Counted from the stretch's first letter, positions 55,199-63,875 are shown. The stretch: 64,000 bases of DNA from VAZQ01 sp963725065 (GCA_963725065.1 CAVRXD010000042.1:113697-177696), one strand, 5' to 3'. Numbers and translations are program-made. The notes: generated by a model from the letters alone, not told the origin.

Positions 55199-55947
55199 GG
55201 CGCGAGCGCTCCGTATCGCGCGGCAAACTTCGGCCCGAGATAGGCTTCGATCACGCGCGGATCGCGGGTGACGTTGCCGGGGGTGTCGTCGGCGATCAGC
55301 TCGCCATGATGCAGCACCAGCACCCGGCTCGTGGCCGTGAGCACCACCTTCATGACGTGCTCGATCAGAAGGATGGTGATGCCGCGCGCGGCGATGGAGC
55401 GGATCAGGTCGAGCGCGGCATCGATCTCCGCCGCGTTGAGCCCGGCATTGACCTCGTCCAGCAACAGAAGCCGCGGGTTGGTGGCGAGGCTCTTGGCCAG
55501 TTCGAGGCGCTTGCGGTTCGCCAACGTGAGCGATGATGCCGGCCGTTCAGCGAGGTGGGACAGCCCCGTGAACGTGAGATGCTCCATGGCCTTTTCCTTG
55601 GCCGCGCCGATGGTCGGCACACCGCCGGCGAACAGCGCGCCGCCGGTCACGTTCTCCAGCACGGTCATGAGCGGGAACGGCTGCACGACCTGGAACGTGC
55701 GTGCAATGCCGAGCCGGGCAATGCGATCCGGCGGCAGGCGATCGATGCGCTCGTCGCCATACCAGATCTCGCCGGTGCCCGCCCGATGCACGCCGGTGAT
55801 GAGATTGACCAGGGTCGTCTTGCCGGCGCCGTTGGGACCGATCAGGCCGACGATCTCACCCGCCCGCAATTCGAACGAAACGTTGTTGACGGCGATCAGG
55901 CCGCCGAAGCGGCGGGATACGTTGGCGAGCCGCAGCATGGCGGTCAT
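55195..55947 (-). CDS. livG: ABC transporter ATP-binding protein LivG
   Basis: 250 residues from the ATG at 55947, which overlaps the livM stop (ATGA). Walker A GPNGAGKTT, Walker B LLLLDEVNAGLNAAE. The signature region reads SLTLANRKRLELAKS, a known degenerate LivG form rather than LSGGQ. Energises uptake with LivF. Confidence 0.92.
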   Translation of the reverse strand: MTAMLRLANVSRRFGGLIAVNNVSFELRAGEIVGLIGPNGAGKTTLVNLITGVHRAGTGEIWYGDERIDRLPPDRIARLGIARTFQVVQPFPLMTVLENVTGGALFAGGVPTIGAAKEKAMEHLTFTGLSHLAERPASSLTLANRKRLELAKSLATNPRLLLLDEVNAGLNAAEIDAALDLIRSIAARGITILLIEHVMKVVLTATSRVLVLHHGELIADDTPGNVTRDPRVIEAYLGPKFAARYGALAP

Positions 55948-56882
55948 GGCGCCGCCTCTTCGGTCCGCCGCCGCCACCAGGGCTTCGCCCATCCGGCCCC
56001 GCGCAACCCGTTGGGCAGGAACAGCACGAGACAAACCACGATGATGCCGAGCAGGCCGGCATGAAACTGGAGCAGGTTACGCCAGACCAGTTCCTCCATC
56101 AGCAGAAACAGGATCGCCCCATAAACCCCACCCATCACCGTGCCGACGCCGCCAAGCAGAACCATGACGATCGGCTTCACCGACAGCAGCACGTCATAGA
56201 CATCGGTCGGATCGATGTAGTTGACCCAGGAGGCGTAGATGCCACCGCACACGCCCGGAAACACCGCCGACAGGACGAAGGCCACGACCTTGTAGCGCAG
56301 CGTATTGATCCCGAGCATGATCGCGGCGTCTTCGTTCTGCTGGATGCAGCGCAGCCCGAATCCCAGGCGGTTATGGGCGACGAACGCCGTGGTCGCCAGC
56401 GCCACCGCGGCGGCGATGAACATGGCGTAGTAGAACAGCCGCGCCTGGTTGGTCACGTCCAGCGACAGCACCGGCAGGTTCAACCCCATTCCGCCGCCGG
56501 TCAGATCGGTCGCCGAGTTGGTGATCTCGCGCAGCACCTCGGCGACCACCAGGCTCGCAATGGCGAAGTAGTGGCCGCGCAGATGCAGGATGGCGCGGCC
56601 GAGCGCGGCCGCGAACAGCGCGACGATCGCGCCGCCGAGCGCCCACGCCGCCGGCATCGGCACGCCCATGGTCTGCAGCACGCCGCTGGCATAGGCGCCG
56701 AGGCCGAAAAAGGCGGCCGTGGCGAAGGATGGATATCCGGCAAAGCCGCCGATGAAATTCCAGCCCAGCGCCAGCGCACTGTACATCAGCATCGTGGTCG
56801 CCACGCGCAGCACGTAGTTGTCGGCGAGGGCCGGCAGCAGCACCAGCACAACCGCGGCGGCGAACGCGAGCACGCGCATCAT
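55944..56882 (-). CDS. livM: branched-chain amino acid-type ABC transporter permease LivM
   Basis: 312 residues, polytopic. LivM features: YSALALGWNFIGGFAGYPSFATAAFFGLGAYA-type N-terminal half, LGFGLRCIQQNEDAA coupling segment and GVGTVMGGVYGAILF. Overlaps livH and livG by four bases each. Confidence 0.92.
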   Translation of the reverse strand: MMRVLAFAAAVVLVLLPALADNYVLRVATTMLMYSALALGWNFIGGFAGYPSFATAAFFGLGAYASGVLQTMGVPMPAAWALGGAIVALFAAALGRAILHLRGHYFAIASLVVAEVLREITNSATDLTGGGMGLNLPVLSLDVTNQARLFYYAMFIAAAVALATTAFVAHNRLGFGLRCIQQNEDAAIMLGINTLRYKVVAFVLSAVFPGVCGGIYASWVNYIDPTDVYDVLLSVKPIVMVLLGGVGTVMGGVYGAILFLLMEELVWRNLLQFHAGLLGIIVVCLVLFLPNGLRGAGWAKPWWRRRTEEAAP

Positions 56883-57745
56883 TGGTAGCCTCGCCGTCCC
56901 ATGATTCCGGTCGGCCGGAACATCAGCAGCAGGATCAACAGCGTGAACGAGATGGTGACGGAAAACTCCGGTCCGAAGAACAGCGCGGAATAGCTCTCGA
57001 TGATGCCCAGCGTCAGTCCGCCGACCATCACGCCGGGCACGCTGCCCAAGCCGCCGAGGACGCAGATCACGAATGCCTTGCCCAGCAGGGCATTCGCGGT
57101 TTCCGGGGAGATCGGGAACATGACGCTGAACAGGCTGCCGGCGGCGCCGGCCATGGCCGCGCCGAGGCCGAAGGTGATGGCGTAGATGCGGCTCACATTG
57201 ACGCCCATCAGTTGCGCCGCTTCACGGTCCATTCGCACGGCGACGATCGCGCGCCCGATCCGCGAGCCGCGCAGCAGCGCATACAACAGTCCGACCAGCG
57301 CAAGCGCAAAGCCCATGCTGATCACGCGGTCGACCGGCACGATGACGCCGGCCAGGTTGAGGGATCCCAGCGGCGGCGACAACGTGACTTTGCGGAAATC
57401 CGCTTTGAACGCCAGGATCATCAGGTTGTAGAGCAGGAGGTTCAGGCCGAAGGTCAGCGTCAGCGTGATCAGCACCGCGCTGCCCATGACCCGGTTGATG
57501 AATACAAGCTGTATCGCATAGCCGAGACAGAACAGCAGGAGCGCCGCCACCGGCACGAACAGGAACGGATTGATGTGGAGGTACTGGTAGGCGAAGAAGG
57601 CGGCGTAGGATCCGAGAATGATCAGGGATCCGTGCAGGATGTTGATGACGTTCAGGACGCCCCAGACCAGCGAGAACCCGACGGCGATGCAGCTGTAGAG
57701 GCCACCCAGCACCAGCCCGTTCACCAGCACCTGAACGTAGAGCAC
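56879..57745 (-). CDS. livH: branched-chain amino acid-type ABC transporter permease LivH
   Basis: 288 residues, about eight membrane segments. LivH features: NGLVLGGLYSCIAVGFSLVWGVLNVINILHG and VLGGLGSVPGVMVGGLTLG. The first permease gene after the binding protein; a repeat of about 120 bases lies between them. Confidence 0.92.
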   Translation of the reverse strand: MLYVQVLVNGLVLGGLYSCIAVGFSLVWGVLNVINILHGSLIILGSYAAFFAYQYLHINPFLFVPVAALLLFCLGYAIQLVFINRVMGSAVLITLTLTFGLNLLLYNLMILAFKADFRKVTLSPPLGSLNLAGVIVPVDRVISMGFALALVGLLYALLRGSRIGRAIVAVRMDREAAQLMGVNVSRIYAITFGLGAAMAGAAGSLFSVMFPISPETANALLGKAFVICVLGGLGSVPGVMVGGLTLGIIESYSALFFGPEFSVTISFTLLILLLMFRPTGIMGRRGYQ

Positions 57746-57770
57746 CGACTACCCCGCCCTTGCCCTATCC

Positions 57771-57892
57771 GTCATCCCGCGCGTTGTTCCGGCGCTCCAG
57801 CGGCAGCGAAAGAGCCCGGACTCCATCATCACCGCTGGCGATCATGGAGTCCTGGCTCGCGTTTCGCGGCGCCGGAATGCCGGCCGACGGAA
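57771..57892. repeat. CGTCATCCCG-type dispersed palindromic repeat
   Basis: About 120 bases with partial inverted symmetry: GTTGTTCCGGCGC near the left, GCGCCGGAATGCC near the right, and an inner pair CGGACTCCAT / ATGGAGTCC. It fills the gap between livH and its binding protein and may form a hairpin in the operon mRNA, lowering expression of the permease genes relative to the binding protein. Confidence 0.55.
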
Positions 57893-57915
57893 TTGACGTC
57901 TTACAGCCACAACGT

Positions 57916-59127
57916 TCAGCGCCCCGCCACCGGCTGCAGATCGGCCTGCTTGATCACGTCGGGATAGATGACGACCACCTTCTTGTCCTGGATCTGAAAG
58001 ATCGGCGGCGTGTAGGAATTGGCCTGGCCGTCGGGACCGAACTTCACCGGGGCAAAGAAAGTCTTGAACTCGGTGTTGGCGAGCACGCTTCGCACCTTGT
58101 CGCGGTCGAGGGAGCCCGCCTTTTCGATCGCCATCTGCAGGATGACCCCGATGGCCGAGCCGGACGCCTGGGTGAAGTCGGGCTCGGACTTGTACTTCGC
58201 GGTGAACAGCTTGACGAAGTTCTGGGTGTCGCCGAAGAGGTCGTCGGACTTGTAGCGCACGGAGGAGTGAAACCAGCTTGCCGTGGTGACGCCATTGCCG
58301 ACCGCGCCGACGGCGTCGATCCATTCCTGATATTGCGGGCCGTTGATGCCGGTGACCACCTTCGCGGTGATCTTCTGGTCCGCCATCTGCTGCCGGATCA
58401 GGATGAGATCGTTGATGTAGCCGGTCGCCACGATCCAGTCGGGCTTGGCGGCCCCGATCTGGGTGATGGCGGCGGCATGGTCGAGCGTTCCGATGGTGTA
58501 TTTCTCGAAATAGACCACCTGCAGGCCGCGGGACTCCGCCGACTTCTTGAACTCGCCGCCGAGCGCCAACGGATAGAGGTCGTTGCGGGCGAGGATGGCG
58601 ACGCGCGTGACGTCGGGAAACTTGGCTTTGACCAGGGCCGCGATCGGCTCGCTGAGGGTGTCGTTGGGCGTGTAGAGGCCGAACAGGTTCTTGTAATTCT
58701 GATCGTAAACCTCCTTCGACGACGCGGTTGAGGCCATCATCGGGACGCCGTATTTCTCGGCCACAGAGCTCGCGGCCTTGATCGCGCCCGAGCCGAACGG
58801 CGAGAACAGGAAGTTGACCTTGTCGCTGCTGATCAGCTTTTCGGCCAATTGCACGGCGCGCGGCGTCTGCGACTGATAGTCGGAATAGACCAGCTTGACC
58901 TTGTGCTTCACGCCGCCGACGCTGATGCCGCCGCGTTTCTCGAGCTCTTCGAGCCAGAGCTCGTAACCCATCCTGAGCTTCTCGCCTTCCGGCGACAGGG
59001 CACCGGTGAGCGGAAGCGGCGCGCCGATCGTGATCTCGTCGGCCGCCGAGGCCGGCCGGTCGGCAACAAAGAAGGCGCCGGCAACGGCCGCCGCAGCCAG
59101 TCCACACACGCGCAAGTTCGCCACCAT
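57916..59127 (-). CDS. livK: branched-chain amino acid-type ABC transporter substrate-binding protein
   Basis: 403 residues from the ATG at 59127 with GGAGGGAG six bases upstream; homology with an upstream in-frame start is absent. Signal peptide VCGLAAAAVAGAFFVADRPASA. Mature protein: ITIGAPLPLTGALSPEGEKLRMGYELW, then FGSGAIKAAS and WIVATGYINDLILI typical of type I binding proteins. First gene of the second Liv operon; ligand may be an aromatic compound given the isomerase at the operon end. Confidence 0.93.
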   Translation of the reverse strand: MVANLRVCGLAAAAVAGAFFVADRPASAADEITIGAPLPLTGALSPEGEKLRMGYELWLEELEKRGGISVGGVKHKVKLVYSDYQSQTPRAVQLAEKLISSDKVNFLFSPFGSGAIKAASSVAEKYGVPMMASTASSKEVYDQNYKNLFGLYTPNDTLSEPIAALVKAKFPDVTRVAILARNDLYPLALGGEFKKSAESRGLQVVYFEKYTIGTLDHAAAITQIGAAKPDWIVATGYINDLILIRQQMADQKITAKVVTGINGPQYQEWIDAVGAVGNGVTTASWFHSSVRYKSDDLFGDTQNFVKLFTAKYKSEPDFTQASGSAIGVILQMAIEKAGSLDRDKVRSVLANTEFKTFFAPVKFGPDGQANSYTPPIFQIQDKKVVVIYPDVIKQADLQPVAGR

Positions 59128-59605
59128 CGCAATCTCCCTCCGCGCACAACGCGCTTCCTCGCGGCGGCGAGCATCGCCTCGCGCCACCCTGCCCCGAATG
59201 CCGCTCTCCCAATTCGATTATGTCGGCTTTGACGAGCAATCTAGCAGAACGCCAAGCACCGGCAAGGCGCGGCGCGCGCCTGCACGTCGCAGCGCGGTGC
59301 GGCTGGCGCGGATTCGACGTTCTGTCATTCGGCCGCGCGCCTGCATAGAAGCTTCGAACCCAAAAGACCGAGCTGGAAGCATTAAATGCTAGTGTCCGTT
59401 TCCGACGTTCGCATCATTTCGCAGCACCCGCTTTTACGAACGTCGGAAACAAAGGAACATTAGCAAAGGCATGATCCTGGTGCCTTCTTCCAAAGCTCGC
59501 GCGCGCGGCCACAAGGGCTATGCGAACTTCAGAGGCGGGATGTTAGTCTCGATCCCGATGCCCGACCGGCATTGGCAACACAGACCTGCAAGGAGAGACG
59601 CGTTT
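59128..59605. other. 478-base gap with a hairpin mini-element, otherwise non-coding
   Basis: Separates the divergent livK and ridA-like genes and should carry both promoters. It contains element C (59389-59463). No conserved reading frame was recognised; no clear promoter consensus could be assigned by eye. Confidence 0.6.
59389..59463. repeat. TA-bounded hairpin mini-element C (MITE-like)
   Basis: Left arm 59389-59411 (CTAGTGTCCGTTTCCGACG...) pairs with right arm 59437-59463, with two mismatches and a three-base AAA bulge in the right arm. Same design and shared sequence with element A (GTTCGCATCATT in both). Ends carry TA. No transposase inside. Lies upstream of the ridA-like gene. Confidence 0.83.
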
Positions 59606-59999
59606 ATGGGTGCGATCATTCACCACATGCTCGATCGGGCTCCGGCCCCGGTGGCGCCTTTCAGCCACGCGGTTGAAACCGACGGATGGGTTTTCGTCAC
59701 CGGGCAGATACCGGAGAATCCCGGACAACGAGGACGAACCGCTTCCGGTCGGCATCGAGGCGCAGACCCGCCGCGTGATGGACAACTTGAAGCTGGTGCT
59801 GTCGGAGATCGGGCTCGGCCTCGAGCACGTTGTCTCGGCCCGCGCGTTCCTGATCGACATGCGGGAATTCGAGACCATGAACAAGATCTACGCGTCGTAC
59901 TTCCCGCCCAACAAGCGGCCCGCGCGCACCTGCATCGGCGTGACCGGATTGGCCAAGGCAGCACGGGTCGAAATCGATTTCATTGCCAGGCGGCCGTAG
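59606..59999 (+). CDS. RidA/YjgF family protein (RutC-like), frameshifted
   Basis: Composite of about 130 residues. N-terminus APVAPFSHAVETDGWVFVTGQIP; then, after dropping one G at 59723-59724, ENPDNEDEPLPVGIEAQTRRV continues. The RidA arginine is in RPARTCIGVTGL and the glutamate in ARVEIDFIA. AGGAG lies about ten bases upstream of the ATG. RidA proteins deaminate 2-aminoacrylate and other enamines or imines; RutC belongs to the same family. The neighbouring LLM, hydrolase and amidase genes suggest a Rut-like role. Confidence 0.9.
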
Positions 60000-60079
60000 C
60001 ACCACGGACGGAAACGCAGGACAGGTTGCGGCACAGGCGACGAGTTTCGCTGTGCCCAACCCATCCCGCGGCGATGTCC

Positions 60080-61099
60080 CTACCTGATCATCGCGGCCGC
60101 CTTGGCGGCGGTCTCCTTCGGCGTTCGGTAGACTTCTTTGACCAGCTTCTCGATGTCGGCGCCCGAGACCGGCGTGATCTCGAGCTTCGCCTTCTCCGCA
60201 TCGGCGAGGAATTGAGGGTCCTTCATCGTGCTCATGAAGGCGTCCCGTAAAACAATGGCGCGTTCCGGCGGAACACCGGGAGGCGCCATGAAGGGACGGC
60301 CCATGACCTGGCGGGCGAAAATGAGCCAGATGATCTGCCGCTGCTCCTCGCTCCTCGCGAGATCGGTGACGAGCGGGACGTCGGGCAAGTCGGCGTGCTT
60401 GCTCAGCGCGGTCTGGATCAGAACGGCGATGCGGTTCTGCTCCAGCCAATGCTTGTGCGTCGCGACCACGCTCGACCAGGACCAGCCGCAGCGGCCGCCC
60501 ACCTCCCCGCGCTCGATGGCGAGATTGATCTCGTTCCCGCCGGGATAACCGGTGGCCACCTTCAGTTTCGTTCCGAACAGCGCGTTGAGCAGCTTGGCGA
60601 ACTGATCGGTATCCGAGGCTGCGCTGCTGCCTCCGACCACCAGTTCCTTGCTCAGGAGATCCTCAAACCTGGCAACGCCGGTCGTGTGCCATGCCACGCA
60701 GACGCTGACCTCGTTATTGGCGCTGCCGATCCAGGTGAACTCCCGCCCATCGAACTGGGTGGCCGGCGATCCCAGCAGCGGATCGAACGGGGCGCCGCGC
60801 GAAACCGTGCCGAATGCCGTGCCGTCGCGGGGCGCGACGTTGTAGAGCCAGTTCGCCAGCCGGATGCTGCCCGCTCCTTCCATGTTCTTGGGAATGATCG
60901 TCGGGTTTCCCGGGATGTGCCGTCCCATGTGCCGGGCGATCATCCGGGCGTAGACGTCGTACCCGCCGCCCACGCTGTAGCCGATATAGAGGTCGACGGT
61001 CCGGCCCTTGAAGAAATCGGCCGGCGTCTGGGCGTTGCCGCGGTCAGAGGATCCCATCAGCACCATGGCGGCGATGGAAACATGCGCGATTGCCCTCAT
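60080..61099 (-). CDS. Bug/TctC-like tripartite tricarboxylate transporter substrate-binding protein
   Basis: 339 residues. Signal peptide to GNAQ. The mature start GRTVDLYIGYSVGGGYDVYARM and PTIIPKNMEGAGSIRLANWLY belong to a Bug branch distinct from the other five here. Overlaps the LLM oxidoreductase by four bases (ATGA), so it is part of that operon and likely binds the compound the cluster degrades. Confidence 0.9.
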   Translation of the reverse strand: MRAIAHVSIAAMVLMGSSDRGNAQTPADFFKGRTVDLYIGYSVGGGYDVYARMIARHMGRHIPGNPTIIPKNMEGAGSIRLANWLYNVAPRDGTAFGTVSRGAPFDPLLGSPATQFDGREFTWIGSANNEVSVCVAWHTTGVARFEDLLSKELVVGGSSAASDTDQFAKLLNALFGTKLKVATGYPGGNEINLAIERGEVGGRCGWSWSSVVATHKHWLEQNRIAVLIQTALSKHADLPDVPLVTDLARSEEQRQIIWLIFARQVMGRPFMAPPGVPPERAIVLRDAFMSTMKDPQFLADAEKAKLEITPVSGADIEKLVKEVYRTPKETAAKAAAMIR

Positions 61100-62265
61100 T
61101 CCGCGGCGCCCTTTGCGTTATTGGGCCGCGTGCGTGCGAGCTCCCTGATCTGCGGCAGGACCTCCTTGGCGAAAAGCGTCATGCTTTGCACCGTGCGCGC
61201 GTGATCGAGAAACCCCGCCTGCTGCATCACCAGCAGGTGGTCGAAGCCGCCGACCCGGTCGTAGAAGCGCCGGATCTGCTTTGCGACCTGATCGGGCGTG
61301 CCGTACATCACGACGCCCTGCTCGCGCTGAAACTCCAATCCCATCGCCCGCATGGCGTCGGTGCGGCCGGAAAATGCGCCCTGCAGCGCCTTGACGTTGA
61401 GCTCGACCGGAACATAGCCGGGCGGATTGCGGAACTGCGGCTCGGTCTTGGCGGTCATGTACCAGACCAGCTCGCGCGCTCCGGCCTCGGCGGCGTCCTC
61501 CGAGTCGCCGGTGAACACCAGCGGCATGAACGCGGTGCCGCCGCCGCCCGGCAGGCCCTGATCGAGATAGGCGCTGCGATAGGCGTCGAACAGCGCCCTC
61601 ACCTTCTCGTGCGGCTGCAGAAATGTCGCGAACACGTAGCCGCGGCCGGCGGCCTTCTTGATGGAGTCGAAGTCGCTCGACCCGGTGATCCAGACCGGCG
61701 GATGGGGCGACTGGTAGGGCCGCGGCCACAGGTTGACCAGCCGTCGACGCGTGAAGCGGCCTTCGAAGTTGAACGGCTCGTCATGGCTCGTCCATGCCCT
61801 GACTGCGAGGTCGATGCCCTCCCAGAGCCGCTCGACCGTCTGCGTCGGATTGGTATTGGCCGCGAAGATTTCGTAGGGCACGCCGCGCACGAAGCCGACG
61901 TCGAGCCGTCCGCGGGAGATGCAATCGATCATGGCCATCTCTTCGGCGATGCGCAGCGGATCGCCGCGGTTCGCCACCGGATTGCCGAGAATGCAGATGC
62001 GGCCCTTTCGGGTCTGACGCGCCAGGATGGCCGCGGACAGCGGCGCGGCGACGTCGAGGCACGTCGCGGTCTGGTGATGCTCGTTGACCATATGATGGAA
62101 GCCGAGATCATCGGCGATCATGTATTCGTCGAGATATCGGTTGTAGAGGTCGGCCCCGATCTTCGGATCGTAATGCCGGCTCGGCAACGTCACCCGCATC
62201 GTGCTCAGCGTGTCGACGGGCGGCAAATGCGGGTAGGGCATCTCGGTAAAATGCCAAACGTCCAT
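61096..62265 (-). CDS. LLM-class flavin-dependent monooxygenase
   Basis: 389 residues. Luciferase-like features: YPHLPPVDTLSTMRVTLP, DDLGFHHMVNEHHQT, AEEMAMIDCISRGRLDVGFVRG and PPVWITGSSDFDSI. Needs reduced FMN from a separate reductase not seen here. Together with the hydrolase, amidase and RidA genes it recalls RutA, although by sequence it is a different LLM subgroup from the enzyme at 25556-26755. Stop overlaps the Bug start. Confidence 0.9.
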   Translation of the reverse strand: MDVWHFTEMPYPHLPPVDTLSTMRVTLPSRHYDPKIGADLYNRYLDEYMIADDLGFHHMVNEHHQTATCLDVAAPLSAAILARQTRKGRICILGNPVANRGDPLRIAEEMAMIDCISRGRLDVGFVRGVPYEIFAANTNPTQTVERLWEGIDLAVRAWTSHDEPFNFEGRFTRRRLVNLWPRPYQSPHPPVWITGSSDFDSIKKAAGRGYVFATFLQPHEKVRALFDAYRSAYLDQGLPGGGGTAFMPLVFTGDSEDAAEAGARELVWYMTAKTEPQFRNPPGYVPVELNVKALQGAFSGRTDAMRAMGLEFQREQGVVMYGTPDQVAKQIRRFYDRVGGFDHLLVMQQAGFLDHARTVQSMTLFAKEVLPQIRELARTRPNNAKGAAE

Positions 62266-62294
62266 TCCGGCTCCTCCGGGAATGATCCGGCCAG

Positions 62295-62342
62295 AGCATG
62301 ATCCCGAAAAGTGGGTTCCGGTTTTCGGAAAAGATCATGCTC
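62295..62342. repeat. CATGATC palindromic repeat (Rhizobiales type)
   Basis: GAGCATGATC at 62295-62304 and GATCATGCTC at 62333-62342 enclose CCGAAAAGTGGG and GGTTTTCGGAAAA, forming an imperfect hairpin. Repeats of this form are very common in Bradyrhizobium and relatives (from memory), which supports the proposed lineage. Located between the alpha/beta hydrolase and LLM genes, within a presumed operon, where it may act as an mRNA stability or attenuating hairpin. Confidence 0.8.
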
Positions 62343-62352
62343 CAGCGATAGG

Positions 62353-63105
62353 CTAGAGAAAGTCCTGCACGAGCGTCAGGAACTTGGCGGGCTGCTCCAG
62401 ATGGGGATAGTGTCCCGCCTGCTCCACGATAGCGAACCTGGCCTGCGGAATCATCCGGCTGAACGCCTTGCCATAGTCGGGCGTAACGATGCCGTCATGC
62501 TCGCCCCACACGAACAGCGTTGGTACACGCACGCGATGGAGCCGCTGCTTCAGCTTGGGATTGTGCAGGCAGGGATCCCAGCAGAAGCGGGCAAACAATT
62601 CGTTGTTGCGGGCGACGACAGTGAGCTCGCGCTCCGGCATCGCGCCGAAGTCGCGTTTGCCTTTCTCCGGATCGAACCACTTGAGCTCGGCCGCCTTGCT
62701 GGGATGAATATTCCAGGGGTCCTGGATGTCGCGATCGGCAGGGCCGCCGATCTTGACCCCGTAGGGCGCCGCCAGCACCAGCTTCGAGCAGAAGCCATCA
62801 TGCTTGGTGGCCATTTCCAGCGCGAGCCAGCCGCCGAATGAGCACCCCAACGTGGGCGTCTGCCGCAGGCCCAGGGTCTCGACCAGATCGAGATAGATGT
62901 AGGCGATATCGTCAGGAGACTCGATCCAGTCCGGCCGTTCCGACGTGCCGAAGCCGGGCGGAGAAGGAATGATCAGCTCGTAGTCCTTGGCGAGTTCCGC
63001 CAGCACGGGCGCGTCCCGCTCAAGCGCCTCCTCGCCGTAGAGCACCAGCAGAGGCCGACCCCGACCGCGCCGCTCGACCTCGAGTTCCAAACCGCTGACT
63101 TTCAA
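62353..63105 (-). CDS. alpha/beta-fold hydrolase
   Basis: 250 residues. Nucleophile elbow GCSFGGWLALE, acid in WGEHDGIV and histidine in QAGHYPHLEQP form a complete triad. N-terminus LEVERRGRGRPLLVLYG. RutD is an alpha/beta hydrolase of this type that speeds malonic semialdehyde formation, and ring-cleavage C-C hydrolases are similar; the exact reaction is not predictable. Followed on the same strand by the LLM gene. Confidence 0.88.
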   Translation of the reverse strand: MKVSGLELEVERRGRGRPLLVLYGEEALERDAPVLAELAKDYELIIPSPPGFGTSERPDWIESPDDIAYIYLDLVETLGLRQTPTLGCSFGGWLALEMATKHDGFCSKLVLAAPYGVKIGGPADRDIQDPWNIHPSKAAELKWFDPEKGKRDFGAMPERELTVVARNNELFARFCWDPCLHNPKLKQRLHRVRVPTLFVWGEHDGIVTPDYGKAFSRMIPQARFAIVEQAGHYPHLEQPAKFLTLVQDFL

Positions 63106-63215
63106 AAGCGCATCATCCTACGATTGCCCGGATAGTTCTGCTGCGATGCGGGTGCCGGATCAAGAACGGATGGAAACAGATGGACATGCCATGGGTTTCG
63201 CCCGATTCCGCCCTT

Positions 63216-63875
63216 TCAGCTCGCCGGCGGCAGGTTGTGGCCTACGCTGCGAAGGTAATGCAGCGTTTCCTCGACGGTCACCACGTCCGCGTATTTGGCA
63301 TTGAGATCGAACAGGCTCTGCTCGTGCGCGGCAGCCGAACGATCACCGACCGCTTCCCGCACCACCATGGGGCGGAGCCCGTTCTGCAGCGCGTCGACGG
63401 CGGTCGCCCGTACGCAGCCGCTGGTCGTGCAGCCGGTGATGATCAACGTGTCCACCTGCCGGCTGACGAGCTTGGACACGAGGTCCGTCCCGAAAAAGCA
63501 CGAGGCGTATTTCTTCACCAGGAGGATGTCCCGGTGTCCGAAATCGAGGCGGGGATCGACGTCGACCAGATCGGTCCCGGCCTTCAAGGTGACGACCCCT
63601 TTCTGCTTGAGCGTCCAGATCCCGGCGTCGGCCAGGTCGGCCTCGTGGTACATCACGGTCGAGAAGATGGTCGGGATCTTCCGCTCGCGCGCCGCGGCAA
63701 GCAGCGGCTGCGTCGCTGCGATCTGCTGGTCGAGGTTTGCTCCGAGCATCATTGCGGGGTCGGTGAACGCCTTGATCATGTCGATGACGATCAGTGCCGG
63801 CCGCGCACCAAAGCCGATCTTCAAGCCGAAGCCGCGCTCGCGGAAGAACGCTTCATCCTGTTGTCCGCTGGTCAT
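63216..63875 (-). CDS. isochorismatase-family cysteine hydrolase (RutB/N-carbamoylsarcosine amidase-like)
   Basis: 219 residues from the ATG at 63875 (AAGGG five bases upstream). Triad of the cysteine-hydrolase family: Asp in VIDMIKAFTD, Lys in LLVKKYASCFFGT and Cys in ITGCTTSGCVRATAVDA. Known relatives hydrolyse ureido or carbamoyl groups, nicotinamide and N-carbamoylsarcosine; RutB removes carbamate from ureidoacrylate. First gene of the minus-strand set with the alpha/beta hydrolase, LLM and Bug genes. Confidence 0.9.
   Translation of the reverse strand: MTSGQQDEAFFRERGFGLKIGFGARPALIVIDMIKAFTDPAMMLGANLDQQIAATQPLLAAARERKIPTIFSTVMYHEADLADAGIWTLKQKGVVTLKAGTDLVDVDPRLDFGHRDILLVKKYASCFFGTDLVSKLVSRQVDTLIITGCTTSGCVRATAVDALQNGLRPMVVREAVGDRSAAAHEQSLFDLNAKYADVVTVEETLHYLRSVGHNLPPAS

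Noticed and set aside
9401..59999. Programmed ribosomal frameshifting as explanation of the interrupted genes
   Set aside because: No shared slippery sequence or downstream structure; the breaks lie in unrelated gene families and unrelated contexts.
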